Shown: piece after piece, positions 1 to 5,996 of the stretch
Numbering within the stretch: the stretch's first letter is position 1
Layout of the letters: each line of letters opens with the position of its first letter
NCBI GenBank assembly: GCA_038258095.1
Contig: JBBSQE010000027.1
Coordinates: forward strand, 1-19,084
DNA from: JBBSQE01 sp038258095
GTDB taxonomy: Bacteria > Actinomycetota > Thermoleophilia > Solirubrobacterales > 70-9
DNA: 19,084 bases
Direction: 5' to 3'
Program-made: the position numbers and the translations under genes
The notes under the pieces: model-generated
The model's database searches: none
The model's input: the letters and a program-made list of their open reading frames with translations, nothing else
What the model was told of the DNA's origin: nothing

Positions 1-312
1 GCGGAGAAGCGGGATGTCCGCGCCGCGGTACTGGTTGTCGGCGTCGGTGTTCACGATCACGTCGGCGCCGAGCTTGAGGGAAGCGTCCAGACCCGCCTGG
101 AACCCGGCGGCCAGGCCCTTGTTGTTGGTCAGCCGCACGACGTGCTCGACGCCGTTCTCGCGCGCAACCTCGACCGTGCGGTCGGTGGAGCCGTCGTCGA
201 TGACGAGGACCTCGACTTCGTCGATTCCGGCGATCTCACGCGGCAGGTCGGCGAGGGTCCGCGGGAGGGTTTCCTCCTCATTCAGGCAGGGAATCTGGAT
301 GATCAGCTTCAT
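1..312 (-). CDS. Glycosyltransferase family 2, N-terminal part (cut by window edge)
   Basis: Reading leftward from an ATG at 312-310 gives 104 residues with no stop before the edge. The protein starts MKLIIQIPCLNEEETLP, the usual opening of GT-A fold family 2 transferases of the dolichol-phosphate mannose synthase / undecaprenyl-phosphate sugar transferase kind. It then shows VLVIDDGSTDRT at about residues 35-46, the nucleotide-binding Asp-Asp region, and NTDADNQY at 88-95, which contains the DXD metal and nucleotide-sugar motif (D90, D92). Such enzymes move a sugar from a nucleotide donor to a lipid carrier or glycan at the inner membrane face. The acceptor cannot be told from this part, and membrane segments, if any, lie outside. 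It is divergent from the ABC exporter genes. A TACGCT box 12 bases upstream may be its -10 element. Confidence 0.88.
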   Translation of the reverse strand, partial: MKLIIQIPCLNEEETLPRTLADLPREIAGIDEVEVLVIDDGSTDRTVEVARENGVEHVVRLTNNKGLAAGFQAGLDASLKLGADVIVNTDADNQYRGADIPLLR

Positions 313-323
313 CAGGAACGGCA

Positions 324-329
324 AGCGTA
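324..329 (-). promoter_or_regulatory. Candidate -10 box of the glycosyltransferase gene
   Basis: On the minus strand this reads TACGCT and lies 12 bases before the ATG at 312. It fits the TANNNT consensus of actinobacterial -10 elements and predicts a very short leader. No -35 box is evident. It lies only 12 bp from the opposing box at 342-347. Confidence 0.35.
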
Positions 330-341
330 GCCGCGCATCGC

Positions 342-347
342 TACCTT
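342..347 (+). promoter_or_regulatory. Candidate -10 box for the ABC exporter genes (leaderless)
   Basis: TACCTT ends 7 bases before the TTG at 354, so transcription would begin at or next to the start codon. There is no Shine-Dalgarno sequence upstream, which fits leaderless translation. Confidence 0.4.
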
Positions 348-353
348 GTCCGC

Positions 354-1316
354 TTGCCCGACGAAGCCGTGATCGAAGCCTCGGGCCTGGGAAAGGCCTT
401 CGGAGACGTGCAGGCCCTGGCCGACGTCGATCTCTCGGCCTCGGAGGGGACCGTGTTGGGCCTGCTCGGGCCCAACGGGGCGGGCAAGACGACCGCGGTC
501 CGGATCCTCACCACCCTGCTCAAGCCGGACACGGGCTCGGCGAGGGTCGCCGGCCACGATGTCGTCAGAGATGCCACTGAGCTGCGCGCCGACATCGGTC
601 TCGCCGGGCAGTACGCCGCCGTGGACGAGAACCTGACGGGGGAGGAGAACCTGACGATGGTCGGGCGGCTTTACCACCTGGGCCGTGCGGCCGCGAGGAA
701 TCGCTCGGCCGAGCTGCTGGGGCGGTTCGACCTCGAGGACGCATCCGGGCGGCTGGTGAAGACCTACTCGGGAGGGATGCGGCGCCGACTCGACCTCGCT
801 GCCGCGCTGGTGATCCGCCCGGCCGTCGTGTTCCTGGACGAGCCGACGACTGGCCTCGACCCGCGCAGCCGCCTCGCCCTCTGGGAGACGATCGAGGACC
901 TCGTGGCGGAGGGGACGACGGTCCTGCTGACGACCCAGTACTTGGACGAGGCCGACCGCCTCGCCGACCGGATCGCCGTTCTCGATCACGGCGGCGTCAT
1001 CGCTGAGGGCACTTCCGATGAGCTGAAGGGCCAGGTGGGAGGAGAGCGCCTGGAGGTTCGCCTCGAGGATCGCGAGGACTGCGAGAAGGCCGTTGCGGTG
1101 CTGGCAGAGCTTGGCTCGGAGCGCCCTGCTTTCGAGGACGACGTCGTGCGGGCGCCGATTGCCGATCGGCGCGGAACGATCGCGGAGGCCGTGAGGCGCC
1201 TCGACGCGGCCGATGTCGGCATCGACGACATCGCGCTCCGCCGCCCGACTCTCGACGACGTGTTTCTGAGCCTCACGGGTCACGCCGCGGAGGAAGAGGA
1301 GACAGAGGAGGCATGA
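354..1316 (+). CDS. ABC exporter ATP-binding protein, DrrA type
   Basis: This 320-residue ATPase powers an ABC-2 type exporter and sits on the cytoplasmic face. Visible motifs are Walker A GPNGAGKTT (39-47), signature YSGGM (138-142) and Walker B VVFLDEPTTGLDP (D162, E163). The switch position is LTTQYLDEAD with Gln rather than His, which is normal in the daunorubicin-resistance DrrA subfamily. The C-terminal stretch ending PTLDDVFLSLTGH is also typical of DrrA. The chosen TTG start at 354 is supported by a -10-like box 7 bases before it. A GTG at 369 is the alternative and would lose only five residues. The gene overlaps the permease by 4 bases (ATGA), so the two are translationally coupled. 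DrrA relatives export drugs, glycolipids or lipids. The substrate here is unknown, although the divergent glycosyltransferase hints at an envelope glycoconjugate. Confidence 0.93.
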   Translation: MPDEAVIEASGLGKAFGDVQALADVDLSASEGTVLGLLGPNGAGKTTAVRILTTLLKPDTGSARVAGHDVVRDATELRADIGLAGQYAAVDENLTGEENLTMVGRLYHLGRAAARNRSAELLGRFDLEDASGRLVKTYSGGMRRRLDLAAALVIRPAVVFLDEPTTGLDPRSRLALWETIEDLVAEGTTVLLTTQYLDEADRLADRIAVLDHGGVIAEGTSDELKGQVGGERLEVRLEDREDCEKAVAVLAELGSERPAFEDDVVRAPIADRRGTIAEAVRRLDAADVGIDDIALRRPTLDDVFLSLTGHAAEEEETEEA

Positions 1317-2074
1317 CGGCGCTCGGTGACGTGCTCGTCCTCGCTCAGCGCAACCTGCGGCGCATCCCGCGCAATCCGGACCTGCTGATCTCCTTCACGG
1401 TCCAGCCGGTCATGTTCGTGCTGCTCTTCGTCTATGTGTTCGGCGGCGCGATCTCGACCCCCGGCCTCGATTACGTCGACTTCCTGATGCCGGGGATCAT
1501 CGTGCAGACGATGGCGTTCGGAGGTTTCGTGACGGCGATCGGGCTGTCCGAGGACCTGAGCAAGGGCCTGATCGACCGCTTCCGCTCACTTCCGATGAGC
1601 CGCGGTGCTGTGCTCGCCGGCCGCACCCTCGCCGATGTCGGCACCAACGTCGTCTCGCTGATCGTGATGCTGACCGTGGGAATCATCGCCGGCTTCTCCT
1701 TTTCGACGTCGGTCCTCGACGTCACCGCGGGGATCTTCCTGATGTTGCTCTTCGGCTACGCCTTTTCATGGGTGTTCGCCTGGGTCGGGCTCACCGCGTC
1801 TTCCAGCGAAGCCGCCCAGGCGATCGGGTTCATCGCCGTCTTTCCGCTCACCTTCGCCTCGTCGGCCTTCGTTCCACCGGACACCATGCCCTCCTGGCTG
1901 CAGGCCTTCGCCGACGCCAACCCGATCACCACGGTCGTTGACGCCGCCCGTCACCTCTTCGTCGGCACTCCGGCGGGGACGGACGTCTTCTTCGCCTTCG
2001 TTTGGACGATCGGGATCACGGTCGTCTTCGCCACTCTGGCGATCGCCAAGTACCGGAGCGCCATCAGCAAATAA
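1313..2074 (+). CDS. ABC-2 type exporter permease, DrrB type
   Basis: The 253-residue protein is an integral membrane permease of the ABC-2 family with about six hydrophobic segments. The first is around residues 24-44 (ISFTVQPVMFVLLFVYVFGGA) and the last around 228-246. After the first helix comes LMPGIIVQTMAFGG, and then a cytoplasmic stretch, LSEDLSKGLIDRFRSLPMSR, which matches the coupling region conserved in DrrB and NodJ permeases. The ATG overlaps the end of the ATPase gene as ATGA. A purine-rich run (1290-1311) just upstream provides a ribosome site. The pair should form a homodimeric A2B2 exporter. No export substrate can be assigned from sequence. The next gene, ribD, starts only 20 bases after the stop. 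Confidence 0.92.
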   Translation: MTALGDVLVLAQRNLRRIPRNPDLLISFTVQPVMFVLLFVYVFGGAISTPGLDYVDFLMPGIIVQTMAFGGFVTAIGLSEDLSKGLIDRFRSLPMSRGAVLAGRTLADVGTNVVSLIVMLTVGIIAGFSFSTSVLDVTAGIFLMLLFGYAFSWVFAWVGLTASSSEAAQAIGFIAVFPLTFASSAFVPPDTMPSWLQAFADANPITTVVDAARHLFVGTPAGTDVFFAFVWTIGITVVFATLAIAKYRSAISK

Positions 2075-2082
2075 CGGGGGCG

Positions 2083-2088
2083 TATAGT
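2083..2088 (+). promoter_or_regulatory. Candidate -10 box of the riboflavin operon
   Basis: TATAGT is the best -10-like hexamer in the 19-base gap between the permease and ribD. It ends 6 bases before the TTG at 2094, so the transcript would be leaderless. No clear -35 box is present. The box is immediately followed by the inverted repeat at 2094-2109. Confidence 0.45.
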
Positions 2089-2093
2089 GGTGG

Positions 2094-2109
2094 TTGACTG
2101 ACCAGTCAA
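2094..2109 (+). promoter_or_regulatory. Perfect inverted repeat at the ribD start, candidate repressor operator
   Basis: The sequence is TTGACTG-AC-CAGTCAA, two perfect 7-base arms with a 2-base centre. An overlapping outer pair, GGTTGA (2092-2097) and TCAACC (2110-2115), extends the symmetry with a shifted centre. The size and form suit a TetR-family dimer site. It covers the predicted transcription start and the first codons of ribD, where a bound repressor would block initiation. No regulator gene is in the window, so the link is inference. Confidence 0.45.
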
Positions 2110-3266
2110 TCAACCGTCTCGAGGAGCCTCTGATCGCCGATTCGGGTGCACCCGCCGAGCAGCAGTTCATGAGCCGCGCGCTGGGTCTCGCCGCGGCGGT
2201 CGATACCGCTGCGGTCACACCCAACCCTCGCGTCGGCGCCGTGGTCGTCCGCGACGGGGAGGTCATCGGACAGGGCGCTCACGAGCGGCTCGGCGGTCTG
2301 CACGCCGAGCGAGCGGCGCTCCTCGACTGCGAGAGCCGCGGCCACAGCCCCGAGGGGGCGACGATGTACGTCACGCTCGAACCCTGCACCCACGAGGGCC
2401 GCCAGCCACCGTGCACGGAGGCGATCGTGGCGGCGAGGATCGCCCGCGTCGTCGTCGCATCCGGCGATCCGAGCGCCAAGGCCGCCGGCAGGGGGCCGGC
2501 GTTCCTGAGCGAGGCCCGGATCGAGGTCGACCAGGCCGAGGCTGGAGCGGAGGAGCGCGTGCTGGCCGAAGCCCTGAACCAGCCCTTTCGCAAGCACTCG
2601 CTGACCGGACGGCCCCTCGTGACCCTGAAGGTCGCCACCAGCCTTGACGGCCGTGCCGCAACCTCCTCCGGGGACTCGAGGTGGATCTCGGGATCGGAGA
2701 GCCGCGAGCTCGGACACCGCTGGAGAGCGGCCTCGGATGCCGTCGCCGTCGGGATCGGAACCGCGCTCGCCGACGACCCGCTGTTGACGGCCCGCGATGT
2801 GGAGGCTCCCCGGCAGCCCCTGCGAGTGGTCTTCGACTCGAGCGCCCGGCTCCCGACGACCGGAAAGCTTCTGTCAACCCTTGACGAAGGCCCCGTGCTG
2901 GTCATCGCGGGGCCGGAGCCCGAGCCGGCTCGCGCCGACGAGCTGCGCGCCGCCGGAGCCGAGGTCTTCTCCGCGGCCGGGGACTCGACGGCCGAGCGCA
3001 TCGAGGCCGGCCTCGCCGAGCTCGGCCGCCGCAGGGTGACCAGCCTCCTCGTCGATGGCGGCCCGACCCTCTGCGCGGCGATCCTCGAGGCCGGCGAGGT
3101 CGATGTCATCCGCCAGTTCGTCGCTCCGGTTCTGCTCGGAGGCGACCGCCTCGCGATCACGGCCCCAGCCGCCGGCGCGGTTTCGGAAGGAACCCGCGCC
3201 GTTTCGCTCACGGCCGAGGAGATCGGCTCCGACGTTCTGCTCACGGCCCGGCTGCGAGAGTGGTGA
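2094..3266 (+). CDS. ribD: Bifunctional riboflavin biosynthesis deaminase/reductase RibD
   Basis: RibD carries out two cytosolic steps after GTP cyclohydrolase II: deamination of the diaminopyrimidinone ribosyl phosphate, then NADPH-dependent reduction of the ribose to ribityl. The N-terminal zinc deaminase domain shows TPNPRVGAVVV, HAE (H70, E72) and PCTHEGRQPPC (C98, C107), the full zinc and proton-shuttle set. The reductase domain starts near residue 177 with LVTLKVATSLDGRAATSSGDSRWISG and ends near LLVDGGPTLCAAIL. The 390-residue length is slightly above the usual 360-380 because about 25 residues precede the conserved FMSRALGLAA. The TTG at 2094 is chosen because a -10-like TATAGT lies 6 bases upstream. 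An ATG at 2169 is the alternative but would cut into the conserved first helix. It is the first gene of ribD-ribE-ribBA-ribH. Confidence 0.95.
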   Translation: MTDQSINRLEEPLIADSGAPAEQQFMSRALGLAAAVDTAAVTPNPRVGAVVVRDGEVIGQGAHERLGGLHAERAALLDCESRGHSPEGATMYVTLEPCTHEGRQPPCTEAIVAARIARVVVASGDPSAKAAGRGPAFLSEARIEVDQAEAGAEERVLAEALNQPFRKHSLTGRPLVTLKVATSLDGRAATSSGDSRWISGSESRELGHRWRAASDAVAVGIGTALADDPLLTARDVEAPRQPLRVVFDSSARLPTTGKLLSTLDEGPVLVIAGPEPEPARADELRAAGAEVFSAAGDSTAERIEAGLAELGRRRVTSLLVDGGPTLCAAILEAGEVDVIRQFVAPVLLGGDRLAITAPAAGAVSEGTRAVSLTAEEIGSDVLLTARLREW

Positions 3267-3267
3267 C

Positions 3268-3873
3268 GTGTTCACGGGTCTGATCGGGGACATCGGGACG
3301 CTCGAGGCAATCGAGCAGACGACGGACGGCGCCCGGCTGCGGATCGCCACAGGGCTCGCGGAGGACATCGCCCTCGGCGACTCGGTGGCGGTTGACGGCG
3401 TCTGCCTGACGGCGACGAGCGTCGACGGGTCCGGGTTCACGGCGGACGCGGTGCGCCAGACGCTGAACGTGACCGCCCTCGGCTACCGCGTGGCCGGCGA
3501 CCCGCTCAATCTCGAGCTTGCGATGAGGGCCGGAGACCGCCTGGGGGGCCAAATCGTCCAGGGACATGTGGACGGGACGGCCGAGGTGCTCGCCGTCACC
3601 GACGAAGGGATCGGCCGGCGGATCCGCGCTTCTCTCGGTCCACAGCTCCTGCCCTACGTGGTCGAGCGCGGCTCGGTCGCCCTCGACGGCGCAAGCCTCA
3701 CGATCGCCGCCCTCGGCGAGGACTGGCTCGAGGTGGCTCTGATCCCCGAGACGCTCGAGCGCACGACGCTCGGCGACGCCGAGCCGGGCCGCCGCTTGAA
3801 CGTCGAGGTCGATGTCCTCGCGAAGTACGTGGAGCGCTCCGTGTCACCATTCCTACGAAAGGAAGGCGCCTGA
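3268..3873 (+). CDS. ribE: Riboflavin synthase alpha subunit
   Basis: This enzyme dismutates two 6,7-dimethyl-8-ribityllumazine molecules into riboflavin and the pyrimidinedione that RibH reuses. The GTG start lies one base after the ribD stop and gives MFTGLIGDIG, the near-invariant N-terminus of the family; the upstream extension in this frame belongs to ribD. At 201 residues it has the expected length and two lumazine-binding barrels. The first carries VAVDGVCLTATS and GGQIVQGHVDGTAEV. The second carries GSVALDGASLTIA and VALIPETLERTTLG. The C-terminal helix VDVLAKYVER, used for trimer formation, is present. Translation is probably coupled to ribD. Confidence 0.96.
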   Translation: MFTGLIGDIGTLEAIEQTTDGARLRIATGLAEDIALGDSVAVDGVCLTATSVDGSGFTADAVRQTLNVTALGYRVAGDPLNLELAMRAGDRLGGQIVQGHVDGTAEVLAVTDEGIGRRIRASLGPQLLPYVVERGSVALDGASLTIAALGEDWLEVALIPETLERTTLGDAEPGRRLNVEVDVLAKYVERSVSPFLRKEGA

Positions 3874-5172
3874 ATGGACCAGCCAGTGACAACCGACACC
3901 CCGTTCGCGACCATCGAGGAGGCCCTCGAAGACATTCGCGCCGGAAGGATCGTCGTCGTCTGCGATGACGAGGATCGCGAGAACGAGGGCGACCTCACGA
4001 TGGCGGGCCAGTTCGTCACTCCCGAGGCCATCAACTTCATGGCGACGCACGGGCGCGGGCTCATCTGCCTGTCGCTGACGCCGGAGCGCTGCGAGGAGCT
4101 CGGTCTCGATCTGATGGCCGCCAAGAACGAATCGGCGTTCGAGACACCCTTCACGGTCTCGATCGAGGCGGCGGAGGGTGTCACGACGGGGATCTCCGCG
4201 GCCGACCGCGCCCGGACGATCCAGGTCGCGATCGATCCCGAGTCCTCGCCGCGCGACCTCGTCCAGCCTGGCCACATCTTCCCTCTGAAGTCGAAGCCCG
4301 GCGGCGTCCTCGAGCGCACCGGCCAGACCGAGGCCGCCGTCGACCTCGCCCGCCTCGCCGGGCTCAATCCCTCCGGCGTGATCTGCGAGATCATGAACGA
4401 CGACGGTACGATGGCTCGTGTTCCGGACCTCGTTGGCTACTGCGCCCAGCACGACCTGAAGATGATCACGGTCGCCGACCTGATCGCCTACCGTCGCAAG
4501 CACGACAAGCTCGTGGAGCGCGTCGTCTCGACCGCTCTGCCCACCGTCTACGGCGACTTCAACGCCGTCGGCTACCGCTCGCTGATCGATGACAAGCACC
4601 ACGTTGCGATGGTCAAGGGCGAGGTCGACGGCGCTGAGGACGTGCTGGTCCGCGTCCATAGCGAGTGCCTGACGGGTGACGTCTTCCACAGTCTCCGTTG
4701 CGACTGCGGCGAGCAACTCGAGGCCGCCCTGGCTCAGATCGAGGCGGCGGGCGCGGGCGTCCTCCTCTATCTCTCCCAGGAGGGGCGCGGCATCGGCCTG
4801 CTCAACAAGCTGCGCGCCTACAAGCTCCAGGAGGAGGGCTTCGATACCGTCGAGGCCAACCTGAAGCTGGGCCTTCCGGCGGACCTGCGCGACTACGGGA
4901 TCGGTGCGCAGATCCTCGTCGACCTCGGCCTCACCTCGATTCGCATCCTCACCAACAACCCGAAGAAGATCGTCGGCCTCGAGGGCTACGGCCTCTCCGT
5001 CACCGAACAGGTGGCGATCGAATCGAAGCCCAATGTCCACAACGAGGGCTACCTGAACGCGAAGCGGGACCGGATGGGGCATACGCTCCACCACCAGGGC
5101 ATGCCGCTGGACGAGGAGATGATTCACTCAGAAGAAGAGGCCGACCGGGAGAGGGGGCGCATCGATGGCTGA
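3874..5172 (+). CDS. ribBA: Bifunctional DHBP synthase / GTP cyclohydrolase II, with a His-to-Gln change in the DHBP synthase site
   Basis: The 432-residue fusion supplies both riboflavin precursors. The N-terminal DHBP synthase domain (about 1-210) converts ribulose 5-phosphate to dihydroxybutanone phosphate. It shows CDDEDRENEGDLTMA, THGRGLICLSLT, GVTTGISAADRA and PGHIFPL. However, the motif normally written GHTEA, whose His is a magnesium ligand in E. coli RibB (His153), here reads G150-Q151-T-E-A. The C-terminal GTP cyclohydrolase II domain has its zinc cysteines in RVHSECLTGDVFHSLRCDC (C265, C276, C278), the catalytic LSQEGRGIGL loop and the TNNPKK motif, so it looks fully functional. 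The ATG directly abuts the ribE stop (TGAATG), and a strong GAAAGGAAGG ribosome site lies upstream. It overlaps ribH by 8 bases. Whether the first activity is kept is open. Confidence 0.95.
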   Translation: MDQPVTTDTPFATIEEALEDIRAGRIVVVCDDEDRENEGDLTMAGQFVTPEAINFMATHGRGLICLSLTPERCEELGLDLMAAKNESAFETPFTVSIEAAEGVTTGISAADRARTIQVAIDPESSPRDLVQPGHIFPLKSKPGGVLERTGQTEAAVDLARLAGLNPSGVICEIMNDDGTMARVPDLVGYCAQHDLKMITVADLIAYRRKHDKLVERVVSTALPTVYGDFNAVGYRSLIDDKHHVAMVKGEVDGAEDVLVRVHSECLTGDVFHSLRCDCGEQLEAALAQIEAAGAGVLLYLSQEGRGIGLLNKLRAYKLQEEGFDTVEANLKLGLPADLRDYGIGAQILVDLGLTSIRILTNNPKKIVGLEGYGLSVTEQVAIESKPNVHNEGYLNAKRDRMGHTLHHQGMPLDEEMIHSEEEADRERGRIDG

Positions 5173-5659
5173 GGGCTCCGACTATCTGACCGAGTTCACG
5201 GATTCAGAGCGCGGCAAGCTCGCGCCGCTCGAGTTCGCGGTGTGCGTCGGACGCTTCTATTCAGACCTCGCCGAGCGGCTCGTGAACGGAGCGGTTGAGG
5301 GTTTCCAGATGGGGGGTGTCAGCGCAGCCTCCGTACATGTCCACGACGTTCCCGGGGCCTACGACCTCCCGCAGGCCGCGAAGATGTGCGCGACAACGGG
5401 GCGTTTCTCGGGCATCGCCTGCGTCGGCGCCGTGATCCGCGGCGAGACCGACCACTACGACTTCGTCTGCGCCGAGTCAGCGCGGGGAGTGAGTCAAGTC
5501 GGGCTCGAGACCGGCGTGCCGTGCTCCTTCGGCGTCATCACCTGCGAGACGATGGACCAGGCCCTCGCCCGGGCCGGCGGCGACAAGCGCGACCAGGGCC
5601 GCAACGCAGCGCTGACCGCCGCGCGGATGGCCCTGCTGGGCCTCGAGCTCGCCTCGTAG
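5165..5659 (+). CDS. ribH: 6,7-dimethyl-8-ribityllumazine synthase
   Basis: Lumazine synthase condenses the RibD pathway product with dihydroxybutanone phosphate. Recognisable elements are the GRFYSDL substrate loop near residues 29-35, VPGAYDLPQAAK, the GAVIRGETDHYDFVC segment with the catalytic His, GVSQVGLETGVPCSFGVIT, and a C-terminal RAGGDKRDQGRNAAL phosphate-binding stretch. The 164-residue length is normal for the icosahedral or pentameric enzyme. The N-terminal 18 or so residues are an extra tail compared with the shortest homologues. The ATG lies inside the end of ribBA and is preceded by GAGAGGGGG, a good ribosome site. It closes the operon; rpmB starts 25 bases later behind its own -10-like box. 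Confidence 0.95.
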   Translation: MAEGSDYLTEFTDSERGKLAPLEFAVCVGRFYSDLAERLVNGAVEGFQMGGVSAASVHVHDVPGAYDLPQAAKMCATTGRFSGIACVGAVIRGETDHYDFVCAESARGVSQVGLETGVPCSFGVITCETMDQALARAGGDKRDQGRNAALTAARMALLGLELAS

Positions 5660-5665
5660 ACCCGC

Positions 5666-5671
5666 TACCAT
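5666..5671 (+). promoter_or_regulatory. Candidate -10 box of rpmB
   Basis: TACCAT, seven bases after the ribH stop, ends 13 bases before the rpmB ATG. It would give a leader of about six bases. The spacing matches that of several other genes in the window. Confidence 0.35.
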
Positions 5672-5683
5672 CCGCGCTCGCTA

Positions 5684-5875
5684 ATGGCAAAGGTCTGTCA
5701 CAGCTGCGGCAAGAAGCCCGCCTTCGGAAACTCGCGAAGCCACTCGATGGTCGCGACCCGCCGGCGCTTCGACCCGAACCTCCAGAAGGTCCGGATCGAG
5801 GACTCGGGCCGACCCAAGCGCGTCTACGTCTGCACGCGCTGCCTGAAGGCGAACAAGGTCACCAAGGCCGCCTGA
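5684..5875 (+). CDS. rpmB: 50S ribosomal protein L28, zinc-binding form
   Basis: The 63-residue basic protein begins MAKVCHSCGKKPAFGNSRSHS and continues ATRRRFDPNLQKVRI, the L28 hallmark. It carries four cysteines as two CXXC pairs (C5, C8, C50, C53), so it is the zinc-ribbon form rather than the cysteine-free paralogue induced by zinc starvation. It is part of the large ribosomal subunit. In many Gram-positive genomes rpmB is next to an Asp23-family gene and fakA. Here the following gene is a convergent MMPL exporter instead. Confidence 0.96.
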   Translation: MAKVCHSCGKKPAFGNSRSHSMVATRRRFDPNLQKVRIEDSGRPKRVYVCTRCLKANKVTKAA

Positions 5876-5978
5876 CGGTTTCAAGGAAGGTTTGCGAGGC
5901 CCACGAAGCGCCCCAAAGCCACCTGGCGCCCGATGCCCCAGCCGTGGGCGGATGGGCCCCACCCGTGACAGGCCCCGC

Positions 5979-5996
5979 GCGCCATGGGCGTGGCGC
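5979..5996. terminator. Weak hairpin in the convergent gap between rpmB and the MMPL gene
   Basis: GCGCCA-TGGGCG-TGGCGC forms a perfect 6 bp stem with a 6-base loop and touches the stop codon of the exporter gene. The rest of the 121-base gap is GC-rich, with another imperfect stem (GTGGG / CCCAC near 5944-5962). There is no T tract, so function as a terminator is only suggested by position. Confidence 0.3.

Noticed and set aside
2075..2093. FMN riboswitch before ribD
   Set aside because: Only 19 bases are available, and no conserved RFN element stems are seen there or just upstream.
3055..3267. Extension of riboflavin synthase upstream into ribD
   Set aside because: MFTGLIG from the GTG at 3268 is the family start; the upstream part is an out-of-frame reading of the RibD reductase domain.
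3853..5127. Long minus-strand open frame opposite ribBA
   Set aside because: The plus strand carries all RibBA motifs; the opposite reading has no recognisable domain and is explained by GC-rich third positions.
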